A stretch of 64,000 nucleotides of DNA from an uncultured Muribaculaceae bacterium. Its GTDB lineage: Bacteria > Bacteroidota > Bacteroidia > Bacteroidales > Muribaculaceae. A model generated the notes under the pieces. It searched no databases, was not told the DNA's origin, and worked only from the letters and a program-made list of their open reading frames with translations. The DNA is taken from NCBI GenBank assembly GCA_947381945.1, contig CANCXM010000010.1, forward strand, positions 1-64,000, written 5' to 3'. The position numbers were made by a program, and so were the translations under genes. Below are positions 8,340 to 17,173 of this stretch, piece after piece. The number at the start of each line of letters is the position of its first letter. Within the stretch, counting starts at the first letter, position 1.

Positions 8340-9332
8340 ATGGCAGTAACAATGGCAGAAATCACCAAACTGCGCAACCTCACAAGCGCAGGTTTGATGG
8401 ACTGCAAAAAAGCTCTTGCTGAAACTAACGGTGACATTGAAGCCGCTGTCGAAATCCTCCGCAAGAAGGGTCAGGCCGTAGCTGCAAAGCGTGAAGACCG
8501 TCAGGCTTCAGAAGGCTGCGTAATCGCCAGAACAGACGGCACTTTCGCAGCTGTCCTCGCCCTCAACTGCGAGACTGACTTCGTGGCTAAGAACGCCGGC
8601 TTCGTGGCTCTCGCCAACAAGCTCATGGACCTTGCCATGGCCAACAAGTTCAAAACCGCTGAGGAACTCAAGGCTTTCACCGTCGACGGCCAGACTGTTG
8701 CCGACCTCATCACAGAGGAAAGCGGCAAGACAGGCGAAAAGACCGAAATCGGTGCCTACGAAGTAGTTGAAGCTCCCACAACCGCCGCTTACAACCACTT
8801 CAACAACAAGCTTGCAGCCATCGTTGGTTTCAACCTCGAAGGCGTTGATCCCCAGGTAGGTCGCGAAGTTTGTATGCAGATTGCATCAATGAACCCCGTT
8901 GCTGTAAGCCGCGAAGACGTTCCTCAGGCCACTATCGACCAGGAAATCGCAGTCGCTGTTGAAAAGACCAAGCAGGAACAGGTTCGCAAGGCCGTTGAAG
9001 CCGCTCTCAAGAAAGCAGGCCTCAACCCCAACCACTTCGACTCTGAGGACCACATCGAATCAAACATCTCCAAGGGTTGGATCTCCGAGGAAGACGCAGC
9101 CAAGGGTCGCGAAATCATCAAGACCACTGCAGAAGCCAAGGCCGCTAACCTCCCCGAGGCTATGATTCAGAACATCGCCAACGGTCGTCTCAACAAGTTC
9201 TTCAAGGAGTCTTGCCTCATGGAACAGGAATATGTCCAGGACAGCAAGCTCACTGTCGGCCAGTTCCTCGACAGCACTCAGAAGGGCCTCGTTGTAGTAG
9301 CCTTCAAGCGTGTTAACCTCAACCAGGATTAA
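8340..9332 (+). CDS. tsf: Elongation factor Ts
   Basis: A 330-residue guanine-nucleotide exchange factor for EF-Tu. The N-terminal UBA-like module (ITKLRNLTSAGLMDCKKAL) is followed by the EF-Tu-contacting TDFVAKN motif near residue 80 and two core subdomains. Translation could start at ATG 8340 or at the second Met (8352); the upstream one is used here. It ends the rpsB-tsf unit, with a hairpin terminator 37 bp after the stop. Confidence 0.96.
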   Translation: MAVTMAEITKLRNLTSAGLMDCKKALAETNGDIEAAVEILRKKGQAVAAKREDRQASEGCVIARTDGTFAAVLALNCETDFVAKNAGFVALANKLMDLAMANKFKTAEELKAFTVDGQTVADLITEESGKTGEKTEIGAYEVVEAPTTAAYNHFNNKLAAIVGFNLEGVDPQVGREVCMQIASMNPVAVSREDVPQATIDQEIAVAVEKTKQEQVRKAVEAALKKAGLNPNHFDSEDHIESNISKGWISEEDAAKGREIIKTTAEAKAANLPEAMIQNIANGRLNKFFKESCLMEQEYVQDSKLTVGQFLDSTQKGLVVVAFKRVNLNQD

Positions 9333-9369
9333 TACAATCCGCTGAAAGTCATAACAACGCACTATACCT

Positions 9370-9420
9370 TGAACGGTTGCCGCCTGCACTGTCAGAACGG
9401 CAACCGTTCAACTTTTTTTG
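9370..9420 (+). terminator. Terminator of rpsB-tsf
   Basis: A 13-bp perfect stem (9370-9382 with 9398-9410) is followed by a T-run at 9413-9419: a classical intrinsic terminator. Confidence 0.9.
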
Positions 9421-9522
9421 AACAGTCACCTCCACTCCCCACCGCAATCGTTAACAATATTTCATATTCCCCGCCATCACGAATCATCTTTGTCGGTGAA
9501 AACCAAACTCCTGTCCATCTGA

Positions 9523-9554
9523 TTTGTAAGGACAGTAAAAATAAATTATATTTG
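9523..9554 (+). promoter_or_regulatory. Promoter of the LytS/LytTR pair
   Basis: TTTG (9523-9526), a 20-bp spacer and TATATTTG (9547-9554), 33 bp before the kinase start codon. Confidence 0.75.
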
Positions 9555-9586
9555 CGCTTATCTTTCACCAAATCAGAGTCGCAGCC

Positions 9587-10681
9587 ATGAGAGAAATACT
9601 CACCCGACAGCGGGTCAACACCTTTCTGACCCACTTACTCTGCATAATCATCCTTTTCATCCTGCCCGAGATTATCACAAGTCTTGCAAATCCCGGTCGT
9701 CCGATAAAACCGTGGATGTACACCAAGACTTTCGTCTTCCTCGGCGTATTCTATGTGAACTACTACTGTATCATCGAGCGCTCTCTCGACAAGCCCAAGC
9801 GTTTCATCCGCTTCTTTGGCTACAACCTCATTCTCATCCTCATTTCCCTCGGACTCATATATCTCATCTGGAGATTCAAAGGCCACCTTGGAGGAAAGAC
9901 ACCCCTGCGCAACCACGTCGACCCGACCGAATGGATGTATCTCGCCAAAGCCGCAGGCATCCTTTCGCGCGACCTCGTCATGCTCATTCTCGTCATTGGA
10001 TTCGCAACAGCGCTCCGGCTCGGCGACAAATGGATCCAGCTTGACCGCCGCCGTCAGGACATGCTCAACTCCCAGCGCGAGGAAGAACTGAAAAATCTCA
10101 AAAGCCAGTTGAACCCTCATTTCCTCTTCAACACACTCAACTCAATCTACGCCCTCATCGCAATATCCCCTCAGAAAGCTCAGTCGGCTGTCCACGAACT
10201 CAGCCGCCTTCTCCGCTATGTCCTCTACGACACTTCCGCAACAGTAAGCCTGAAACAGGAACTCGATTTCATCGACACCTACATCAGCCTGATGAAACTG
10301 CGCCTCAACTCTGCAATCAAACTTGATGTCAGACTCGATGGAGGCACGGACGACAATATACCCGTCGCCCCGCTCCTCTTCATCACACTCATTGAAAATG
10401 TATTCAAGCATGGCATCCACAATCCATCCGTACCCCTCCAAATTTCCGTGACTGCAACCGACGGTGTCATCAGATGCACGACATCCAACGGACTTCCCCC
10501 CGTCGACACCGTCACTAACGTCGAAGTCAAAAACACCGAAGGAGGTATCGGCCTTGCCAACCTCCGACGCCGCCTCGACCTAATCTACGGCAACAACGCC
10601 GACCTGAAGGTGGACACCTCTGACGGAAACTACAACGTTTCCCTTACAATCGACACCAACTCATCAAAGTCTATACGTTAA
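9587..10681 (+). CDS. LytS/YehU-type sensor histidine kinase
   Basis: A 364-residue membrane kinase of the His_kinase (PF06580) family. Four hydrophobic helices occupy about residues 13-33, 47-64, 76-95 and 127-145. A short coiled linker leads to the phosphorylation motif LNPHFLFNTLNSIYAL, with His178. The HATPase domain follows, with TLIENVFKHGI as N-box and GGIGLANLRRRL as the glycine-rich lid. It has no periplasmic sensing domain, so the signal is probably membrane-borne. The gene is paired 23 bp upstream of a LytTR response regulator, its evident partner. The target genes are unknown. Confidence 0.92.
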   Translation: MREILTRQRVNTFLTHLLCIIILFILPEIITSLANPGRPIKPWMYTKTFVFLGVFYVNYYCIIERSLDKPKRFIRFFGYNLILILISLGLIYLIWRFKGHLGGKTPLRNHVDPTEWMYLAKAAGILSRDLVMLILVIGFATALRLGDKWIQLDRRRQDMLNSQREEELKNLKSQLNPHFLFNTLNSIYALIAISPQKAQSAVHELSRLLRYVLYDTSATVSLKQELDFIDTYISLMKLRLNSAIKLDVRLDGGTDDNIPVAPLLFITLIENVFKHGIHNPSVPLQISVTATDGVIRCTTSNGLPPVDTVTNVEVKNTEGGIGLANLRRRLDLIYGNNADLKVDTSDGNYNVSLTIDTNSSKSIR

Positions 10682-10704
10682 CCTTACATATTTCTATAAC
10701 CGAT

Positions 10705-11433
10705 ATGTCACTCCGCTGCTGCGTCATTGACGACGAACCCCTCGCTTCCGGTCTTATTGCGTCATATATCGAAAAGACCCCGTTCATGGAACTAATTGGA
10801 GAATATTCATCTCCAAAAGATGCCATATCAGCCATACTCAACAACAATGTGGATGTCGTTTTTCTCGACATACAGATGCCACAGCTCAACGGCATAGAAT
10901 TTGCCAAAATAATCCCTCCGACAACAAGAATCATCTTCACAACCGCCTATTCGACTTACGCCGTCGATGGTTTCAAAGTCAACGCTCTCGACTATCTCCT
11001 CAAACCCGTCAGCTATGAGGAATTTCTCGCAGCAGCCAACCGCGCGCTTAACTGGTATGACCTCACACGCCGGTCCCAGCCAAATCTTGCCGACGCAGCA
11101 GCCGACAGCGAATACATCATCATCAAGAGCGAATACAAACTCGTCCAGATCAAAGTCGACGACATCCTATATGTCGAGGGACTGAAAGACTACGTCAAAA
11201 TCTATCTCGACGGCACCGACAAGTCAATCATGACACTCCTCAGCATGAAGACACTCGAACAGACCCTCCCTCAGAGCCGCTTCATGCGCGTTCATCGCTC
11301 GTTCATTGTCAACCTCTCCAAAATCCGCATCATCGAGCGCAACCGCATCCTCTTCGGCAAAGTCCAGATTCCTATTTCCGACAGCTACAAGGACGCCTTC
11401 TCCGACTTCATCAGCCGCCGCACCCTCGGCTAA
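10705..11433 (+). CDS. LytTR-family response regulator
   Basis: A 242-residue regulator. The receiver domain (1-120) carries the acidic pair VIDDE (8-12), phospho-acceptor Asp55 in VVFLDIQMPQLNG and Lys in DYLLKPV. The LytTR DNA-binding domain (about 134-242) shows FMRVHRSFIVNLSKIR, typical of AgrA/AlgR-type beta-fold binding to imperfect direct repeats. It is translated just after its cognate kinase, and a hairpin terminator lies at 11890-11926 well downstream. Confidence 0.93.
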   Translation: MSLRCCVIDDEPLASGLIASYIEKTPFMELIGEYSSPKDAISAILNNNVDVVFLDIQMPQLNGIEFAKIIPPTTRIIFTTAYSTYAVDGFKVNALDYLLKPVSYEEFLAAANRALNWYDLTRRSQPNLADAAADSEYIIIKSEYKLVQIKVDDILYVEGLKDYVKIYLDGTDKSIMTLLSMKTLEQTLPQSRFMRVHRSFIVNLSKIRIIERNRILFGKVQIPISDSYKDAFSDFISRRTLG

Positions 11434-11540
11434 CACCACAACATTAAAGGCACCTCGCTTATCCCCGCCTATCCCCTACAGAAAACATCAACAGTCAAGC
11501 CCCCACAGAGGCCCCCCCGATTAACATCTCCATAGAAATA

Positions 11541-11734
11541 ATCCGCACGGCACCGGAAAGCTGCGCAGCAGCGATGCACTTATAGCCCCACCACGAGCGG
11601 AAAAATCCGCATGGCAACCGGAAAGCTGCGCAGCAGCGATGCACTGATAGCTCCAACACGAGCGGACAAATCCGCACAGCAACCAGAAAGCTGCGCAGCA
11701 GCGATGCGCTGGTAGCCCCACCACGAGCGGACGG
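11541..11734. repeat. Three-copy 64-65 bp tandem repeat
   Basis: Copies begin at 11541, 11605 and 11670. Each holds the near-invariant block AAAGCTGCGCAGCAGCGATG, with an internal GCTGCGCAGC palindrome, then a CCACGAGCGGA segment. A degenerate GC-rich continuation follows to about 11800. The function is unknown. It is not a CRISPR: there are no variable spacers between conserved repeats. Confidence 0.85.
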
Positions 11735-11889
11735 ATGCGAGCGACGACCGAAGGTCAAAGCTCGTAGCCGGGAGCGAGGCGTGGGGTAAATGGACAATTT
11801 TCCACAACGGGCATCGAAGATGTCCGGTAATACTATCCGCCCACAACCATTGGAAAAATCTTCACCCTTCTCAGGTGAGCAAACCAAAA

Positions 11890-11926
11890 ACAACAGAGGG
11901 TCAGTCATCACGACCAACCCTCTGTT
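11890..11926. terminator. Hairpin terminator downstream of the LytTR region
   Basis: An 11-bp perfect stem (11890-11900 with 11916-11926) followed by a short T-rich run. Confidence 0.7.
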
Positions 11927-12153
11927 GCTTTATACTTAACCCACTCTTTGAGTCAAGTGGAGTAATTACAAATGGAAGCTAATTTAATCTCGTATTACAA
12001 AGAGCATACATTTTTCATCTGCTCTCACTATTAAGACGCACGATGCCCCCTAATAGTTACACATAGGCCTCAAATTTTCATATAAATTAACATATCAAAT
12101 ATATTTTAGCCCCCTACACCATCAATTTATAAAAGTTAAAGTCAGTTAATAAC

Positions 12154-12184
12154 TTGTATGCGTTTATTTTTAAGTGTAAATTTG
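12154..12184 (+). promoter_or_regulatory. Promoter of the small secreted protein gene
   Basis: TTG (12154-12156), a 20-bp spacer and TAAATTTG (12177-12184). It predicts an AT-rich 5' leader of about 125 nt. Confidence 0.6.
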
Positions 12185-12316
12185 TCAATCAATTTAGCTA
12201 CGGCTGTTTCACCATGAAAATGTCTTAACGAAATTAGATACCAACAATTTAACCACGTTTTGAAAATTTATTTACAAAATAATTTCTAACCTTTTATTAA
12301 CTTAAATCAACCATTT

Positions 12317-12985
12317 ATGAAGAAAATCTTTACTCTTCTTGCTGCCGCTGCTGTAACCCTTTCAGCCATGGCTGACACAATGATTCTTTCTAACCCAGGT
12401 AAAGTTAAGCAGAACATTCTCGCCGGAGCAGATCTTGGCACTGATGTACCCGACGGATGGCAAATGCAGTGCATGAATGAAGCAAAAAATCTTGAAGCTG
12501 GAACCGCCTCATTCGATATTAACGGAAACCAATATATTCCTATCAAGTTCTCTAATGGAGCTCAAAACACTGTTACACTTCCCGACGGTCTTGTTGCTAC
12601 TAAGGTAACTTTCTACACAACAATTAACAAAGACGCGGCAACTCAACGTCCTTGCTACTGGGCTGAAGTTGGCGGTGTTGAATACACTCTCGAAGACAAC
12701 CATGGCATTATCGAATCTTTCAAAGATTATGGAAATCCTAACATCCAGTCTTTCGACCTCAACAACCTCAACCAGTTCACATTCAAGAACGCTGGCGAAC
12801 AGCCCTTTGCCGTTCTCGAAGTTGAATATACCAAGGGTGACACTTCTGCCATCACCGACATCGCTGCTGACGAAAATGCTCCCGTTGAATACTTCAACCT
12901 TCAGGGTATGCGCGTAGAGAACCCCGCAAACGGTCTCTTCATCAAGCGTCAGGGTTCAAAGGTAAGCAAGGTTATCATTAAGTAA
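12317..12985 (+). CDS. Small secreted protein with C-terminal surface-type tail
   Basis: A 222-residue protein I cannot assign to a named family. A clear signal peptide (MKKIFTLLAAAAVTLSAMA) is followed by a beta-rich single domain (for example VTLPDGLVATKVTFYTTINK). The C-terminal 35 residues (EYFNLQGMRVENPANGLFIK, then RQGSKVSKVIIK) form the conserved ending found on many Bacteroidales exported proteins. The pectate lyase at 21757 ends similarly (IYNIMGVEVHEPLLPGVYIR). That tail resembles a sorting or anchoring module, though I cannot tell whether a type IX system exists here. The gene is monocistronic with its own promoter and terminator. Its codon use is more T-rich than that of its neighbours, as for a highly expressed gene. 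Confidence 0.75.
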   Translation: MKKIFTLLAAAAVTLSAMADTMILSNPGKVKQNILAGADLGTDVPDGWQMQCMNEAKNLEAGTASFDINGNQYIPIKFSNGAQNTVTLPDGLVATKVTFYTTINKDAATQRPCYWAEVGGVEYTLEDNHGIIESFKDYGNPNIQSFDLNNLNQFTFKNAGEQPFAVLEVEYTKGDTSAITDIAADENAPVEYFNLQGMRVENPANGLFIKRQGSKVSKVIIK

Positions 12986-13024
12986 TCCCCACTACTGACA
13001 ACAATCTTTCATTCCCTAAATAAC

Positions 13025-13064
13025 AGGTCGGCCGACAAATCCATGTCGGCCGACCTTATTTTTA
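13025..13064 (+). terminator. Terminator of the secreted protein gene
   Basis: A 13-bp perfect stem (13025-13037 with 13044-13056) followed by a T-rich tract. Confidence 0.88.
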
Positions 13065-13192
13065 TCTGTAAACTTTTCATAATCCTTAAACTATCCGCCC
13101 GATCCCGACGTTTTTAACAATAGACCGAAAGGGTAAAAACCGCCCTCGGATTATTACTCACTTATCAACAAAACCCACCCACACAAACTGAG

Positions 13193-14161
13193 ATGAAACG
13201 CATCGTAATCATGGGCGCAACCTCCGGCATCGGCCTCCGGGTTGCTGAAATATTCGCCAAAGCAGGATGGATGGTTGGCGCAGCCGGCCGCAAAGAAAAA
13301 GTATTGAGAAAACTTCAATCCGACTTTCCCGACCGCATACGCTACGCACAAATCAACATCGACGACTCAGCCGCCGCATCCAAACTCCACGACCTCATCA
13401 ACCGTCTCGGAGGCATGGACATCTACTTCCACATCTCAGGCATCGGCTACGAGAATGAAGCCCTGATTACCGACCACGACACCGCTACGGCAACCACCAA
13501 CGTCGTCGGCTTCACGCGCATGATCGACACCGCCTTCCGCTACTTCCGCTCCCACGGCGGACGCGGACGCATCGCAGCCATAACATCCGTTGCCGGAACC
13601 AAAGGCATCGGCGAACTCGCATCCTACTCCGCTTCGAAAAAATATCAGCAGACCTATCTGACCGCGCTCTCCCAACTTGCCCGCATCCAGCAGCTCGACA
13701 TCTCCTTCACCGACATCCGTCCGGGCTGGATACGCACACCGCTTCTCAACCCCGACCGCATCTATCCGATGACCATGACCCTTGACTACGCCGTAGTCCG
13801 CATTGTCCGCGCCATCATCGCGCGCAAACGCGTATGCGTGGTCGACTGGCGCTGGAATCTCCTTGTCGACGCATGGAGACTCCTCCCCTCCTGCATCTGG
13901 GAACGCCTCCCCATGCGCGTATCCACTCCCGCAACACCCGCCGAAGACAAAACCGATGCCAAAATCGAAAAACAACTCCAGATCCCCGCCCCTCCAGCCC
14001 AAGTCCCCTCAATCAAACCGGAAAGCAAGCAAATCCCAGAACCCAAAAGTCCGGCACCAAAGCAAATCCCGGAACCCCAAAAGCCGGAAAGCAAGCCAAG
14101 CCCGGCTCCAAAACAAATCGAGCAAGTAAAAGAGCCCGAAAAATCAAAGACAATCAGCTGA
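13193..14161 (+). CDS. Short-chain dehydrogenase with Pro/Lys-rich C-terminal tail
   Basis: A 322-residue protein. Residues 1-240 are a classical SDR: the cofactor motif GATSGIG (8-14), catalytic Ser in ITSVAGTKG and YSASK (Tyr-x3-Lys). The Arg-containing GRKEKV segment after beta-2 favours NADP(H). The substrate is unknown. Residues from about 241 on are a hydrophilic low-complexity tail rich in Pro, Lys, Glu and Ser (repeats such as PAPKQIPEPQKPESKPSPAP) that is not part of the SDR fold and probably arose by local repeat expansion. It stands alone between two terminators. Confidence 0.85.
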   Translation: MKRIVIMGATSGIGLRVAEIFAKAGWMVGAAGRKEKVLRKLQSDFPDRIRYAQINIDDSAAASKLHDLINRLGGMDIYFHISGIGYENEALITDHDTATATTNVVGFTRMIDTAFRYFRSHGGRGRIAAITSVAGTKGIGELASYSASKKYQQTYLTALSQLARIQQLDISFTDIRPGWIRTPLLNPDRIYPMTMTLDYAVVRIVRAIIARKRVCVVDWRWNLLVDAWRLLPSCIWERLPMRVSTPATPAEDKTDAKIEKQLQIPAPPAQVPSIKPESKQIPEPKSPAPKQIPEPQKPESKPSPAPKQIEQVKEPEKSKTIS

Positions 14162-14187
14162 AAAAACTTATCTCCAGAAAAAACACC

Positions 14188-14228
14188 GCAGGAGCGGTTA
14201 GCGCAACGCTAACCGCTCCTGCTTATAT
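14188..14228 (+). terminator. Terminator of the SDR gene
   Basis: A 16-bp perfect stem (14188-14203 with 14107+ equivalent arm 14207-14222) with a 3-nt loop, followed by a T-rich stretch. Confidence 0.85.
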
Positions 14229-14240
14229 TTTCAGCCGCCT

Positions 14241-14312
14241 ATCAGGCTTATCAGCCCTATTAGCCTTATTTGGCCTATTTGACCTATTAGCCTTATTAGC
14301 CCTATTTGACTT
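14241..14312. repeat. Nine-bp tandem repeat array (8 units)
   Basis: Eight consecutive 9-bp units fitting ATYWGSCYT-like variants (ATTAGCCTT, ATTTGGCCT, ATTTGACCT and others) between the converging SDR and barrel genes. Related arrays lie at 36114-36182 and 37434-37547. Confidence 0.85.
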
Positions 14313-14323
14313 ATAAATCCCCC

Positions 14324-15061
14324 CTACTTCACTCTTATCATATACTTCAAAGTAACTTCAATCGACTGATTTCTCGAAGCCGCAAAAAAGTCCCTTTTCG
14401 AATCCTTGTAGACATTACCCAATCCGAAATAATATCTGCCTTCGAGCAAGAATGAATGTTTGCGCTTGACAATAAACTCAATGCCGGCACCACCGGCGAT
14501 TCCATAGTCAAACTTTCGGTCTATGGGCATGTTCAACTGCTCATTCGTGCGGTAGCCCTGCGGGAAATCAGGAATCGACTTATAATTCTCATAGTCGAAA
14601 TTCGCACTGATATTGTCCGACAGCATGAAGCTCACCTCAGGTCCGAGATTGAAGAACCCCCTGACCTTGTTGGAGCCGAAATATATATGTGTCATCAGAG
14701 GGATTGACACATAATTGAGTGTGCGGGTATACTTGAACTGCGGAGCCTCATCCTCAGCGAAATCCTCATCCCAGCCGCGCTGGATGAAATTGATTTCCGC
14801 GATAAGTCCGAAATACTTCTCCTCAGTATAGCGCGCAGCCACGCCCATCGTCATACCCTGGGTGAATTTCTGATGCACCTCAGGAGAAAAAGACATGCGC
14901 GACAACGTCGCACCCGCCTTGCCTCCGATGGCGAAATTCGGAGAATACTCCCTTTGCGCCAAAGCGACCCCGGGAACCGACAGCAGACCGAAGGTAAACA
15001 CCGGTCCGAGCAGCTTGCGGAGACCGCGGCATGATATGATATTGTTGAAATTCATGCGCAT
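14324..15061 (-). CDS. PorT-family outer-membrane beta-barrel protein
   Basis: A 245-residue protein with an N-terminal signal peptide (LLGPVFTFGLLSVPGVALA) and a mature region of alternating hydrophobic/aromatic beta-strands (GGKAGATLSRMSF, FNLGPEVSFMLSDNI, SFLLEGRYYFGLGNVY) typical of the outer-membrane beta-barrel domain used by PorT-like proteins. It starts 3 bp after the stop of the large LysM gene, so the two are co-transcribed and probably work together at the envelope. The start may be Met1 or Met3 (15055). No specific role can be read. Confidence 0.85.
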   Translation of the reverse strand: MRMNFNNIISCRGLRKLLGPVFTFGLLSVPGVALAQREYSPNFAIGGKAGATLSRMSFSPEVHQKFTQGMTMGVAARYTEEKYFGLIAEINFIQRGWDEDFAEDEAPQFKYTRTLNYVSIPLMTHIYFGSNKVRGFFNLGPEVSFMLSDNISANFDYENYKSIPDFPQGYRTNEQLNMPIDRKFDYGIAGGAGIEFIVKRKHSFLLEGRYYFGLGNVYKDSKRDFFAASRNQSIEVTLKYMIRVK

Positions 15062-15064
15062 TTT

Positions 15065-16900
15065 TTACAGGTTAGTCTTCTCGACCATTCCACCCGGACG
15101 GTAGTTAATCAGGTAAAGAAGACGGTTGCAATCACCGGCGGCTCCCTGCGGGACAAAGAAATCGAAACCGTTCTGGACACCGTCATAGAGACCGGTAGCA
15201 CCCTTCAGATAGTTAAGCGCAAACATTCCGGTGTCGAAACCGAGCATACCCTGACGGGGCACGGCATTCTCCATTCCGGCGCCATACCACTCCTTGAATT
15301 TGTTTTCAAGACTGCGCGAACGGGGATTGTTCTCATCGTCAAAGAAACGCGAATAGACGGTGGTGTTGAGATTGTGCATGTTGGCGAGAGTCTCCCCACG
15401 GAAAGTGATCCATTCGGGGTAGCCCATCACCTTGACCGAAGGCAGCACTACCTCGTCGCGCCACTCGATGATGGCAGGAAGAAGACGGTTGACGTCGCTC
15501 TGTCGGCCGGATGTCGGAACAAATGTATAGTTGCCTTCCGATGCAAGCGTCTTAAGATCGTTGACAGTCAGACGGCCATCGACATTAATAGTCTTATAGA
15601 CGATACCCTTGGCATCAAGAGCCGCCTTCAGCGCATCGACCACCTCACCCTTGTCGTTCATACCGTCCGACAGATTGAGGAACACAGGCATCGTACCCGC
15701 CATGCGCGAGGCCATTGCATTGACAGCCTTTTCAAGCATGAGACCCGAAGGAATATTGCCCTGCATCACTGACGGATTTGTCAGATATGTCTCATCGCGC
15801 ACAATGAAGTTGTTGAGCACCTTCATGCCGTTGACGCGGCCATAGTCGCTGATGAGAGCGAACTGCTCGACATTGTCGGGAGCGATAATCATGCGGTGGT
15901 TTCTGAGTTCGGGATTCGCAAGAATCTCACGGACCTTGCTGACCGACCCCTCCGTGTCGTAGACACTTATGCGGACAGGAGTGCCGTTGTTGCGCAGACT
16001 GTCGGCAGCAAGCAGGAAGCCCTTATAGAATTCAGTGTAGCGCTGAGCGCTCTTCGAGGGACTCTCCTCGTTGAGCATGAAAGGAAGGATGACGGCCACC
16101 GAGAGTTCCGACGACTGCGGAGTCACTCCCGAAGCGGCTGCAAGCTCATCAATACCAATGGTTTTTGTACTGTCGTTGACAGCGGCAAGACCGGGAGCCG
16201 ACGATGAGCCTCCGGCGGGAGCCTGTCCGCCCGCAGAGGGAATATTCAACACCTGGCCCTCACGCAACACCGTGATGCCGGGATTGGCAGCTTCAAGCTC
16301 TCCAACCGTGATGCCGTGGGCATTGGCGATGGAATAGAATGTCTCCTTTTTCTTTACTATATAGCCTTCATTGACCGCCGAGGCAGCTGCTGTCCGCGAA
16401 GCCTGTTCCTGAGCCTGCGGCTGGACTGAAGGCGACATGGCATGATCCTTCGACGGTATTGACAGATGGAGTGTCTGGCCTGCCTTCAACCCTTCGCTGA
16501 CAATCGGATTCTGACGTATCAGCTCGTCGGTTGAGATTCCGTAGTGAGTGGCTATGCCATAGATGGTCTGCCCCTTCTCGACATAGTGCGACACCATCGT
16601 CACTCCATGCTGCGCGGCATTTGAGGGAGTGAGCGTCGCACCCTCGTCGACAGGGAAAAAGAGCATTGTGCCCGCACGCAGACCGTCGGCCACAGTCGGA
16701 TTATACTGCACCAGCTCTTCCTTGGTGATTCCAAGGCGATGACAAATTGAATAGACAGTCTCCTTGGCCGTAACTTCATAGTAATGATAGCTACGACCGT
16801 TTACCTCACGCGTCGGCAAATCCTTTACCGAGGCATTTATTACGCCAAGCGCTGCCCAAGCCATGAGGACAGCCGAGATGCTTAGTCGGGTGAATTTCAT
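15065..16900 (-). CDS. LysM repeats fused to periplasmic-binding-protein-like domain
   Basis: A 611-residue exported protein. After a signal peptide (1-23) come three LysM modules (about 40-84, 104-148 and 179-222; YYEVTAKETVYSICHRLGIT, YVEKGQTIYGIATHYGIST, YIVKKKETFYSIANAHGITV) that bind peptidoglycan glycan strands. A Ser/Gly/Ala linker leads to a C-terminal domain (about 265-611) of the ABC-transporter substrate-binding, type-I periplasmic-binding fold (SVAVILPFMLNEE; AQRYTEFYKGFLLAADSL). No permease genes are nearby, so the binding domain probably senses or scaffolds rather than imports. It is co-transcribed with the barrel gene and is a paralogue of the next gene upstream. Confidence 0.88.
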   Translation of the reverse strand: MKFTRLSISAVLMAWAALGVINASVKDLPTREVNGRSYHYYEVTAKETVYSICHRLGITKEELVQYNPTVADGLRAGTMLFFPVDEGATLTPSNAAQHGVTMVSHYVEKGQTIYGIATHYGISTDELIRQNPIVSEGLKAGQTLHLSIPSKDHAMSPSVQPQAQEQASRTAAASAVNEGYIVKKKETFYSIANAHGITVGELEAANPGITVLREGQVLNIPSAGGQAPAGGSSSAPGLAAVNDSTKTIGIDELAAASGVTPQSSELSVAVILPFMLNEESPSKSAQRYTEFYKGFLLAADSLRNNGTPVRISVYDTEGSVSKVREILANPELRNHRMIIAPDNVEQFALISDYGRVNGMKVLNNFIVRDETYLTNPSVMQGNIPSGLMLEKAVNAMASRMAGTMPVFLNLSDGMNDKGEVVDALKAALDAKGIVYKTINVDGRLTVNDLKTLASEGNYTFVPTSGRQSDVNRLLPAIIEWRDEVVLPSVKVMGYPEWITFRGETLANMHNLNTTVYSRFFDDENNPRSRSLENKFKEWYGAGMENAVPRQGMLGFDTGMFALNYLKGATGLYDGVQNGFDFFVPQGAAGDCNRLLYLINYRPGGMVEKTNL

Positions 16901-16967
16901 AAAATGAGAGGGTGTTTAAAATCTGTTCGGTGCAAATCCGTTTAAGAGAGTGTTTAATAATAACATG

Positions 16968-16998
16968 CAAATTTACGCAGAATTATTCAGACTGCAAA
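16968..16998 (-). promoter_or_regulatory. Promoter of the large LysM-barrel operon
   Basis: On the minus strand, TTTG (16995-16998), a 19-bp spacer and TAAATTTG (16968-16975). Confidence 0.75.
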
Positions 16999-17173
16999 GC
17001 CTTTGCGCCCCAACGCCTCTCAGATATGGCCAAAAACCGTCAATGCAGCAACGCATCCGGTCCTCTCACACTCCGGCTGAAAGATATACTGTTGATTTTC
17101 AACCGATGTGACATGCATCGAACCGGATGCGTTACAACGCCGTCGACCTGAAGTCTGTTTCCCGGACCGCCGT

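Larger units (their letters stand above)
11434..12316. other. Long intergenic region
   Basis: An 883-bp gap. It holds a three-copy 64-65 bp tandem repeat (11541-11734), a GC-rich degenerate continuation to about 11800, a terminator (11890-11926) and, from about 11940, an AT-rich leader with a promoter at 12154-12184 for the secreted-protein gene. The short open frames across the repeat are repeat artefacts. Confidence 0.7.

Noticed and set aside
11495..11917. Repetitive open frames across the 64-bp repeat (HRCCAAF-type units)
   Set aside because: Created by the tandem repeat; no start signal or promoter, and the protein is only the translated repeat.
14241..14312. Possible CRISPR array
   Set aside because: The units are 9 bp and contiguous with no spacers; no cas genes are in the window.
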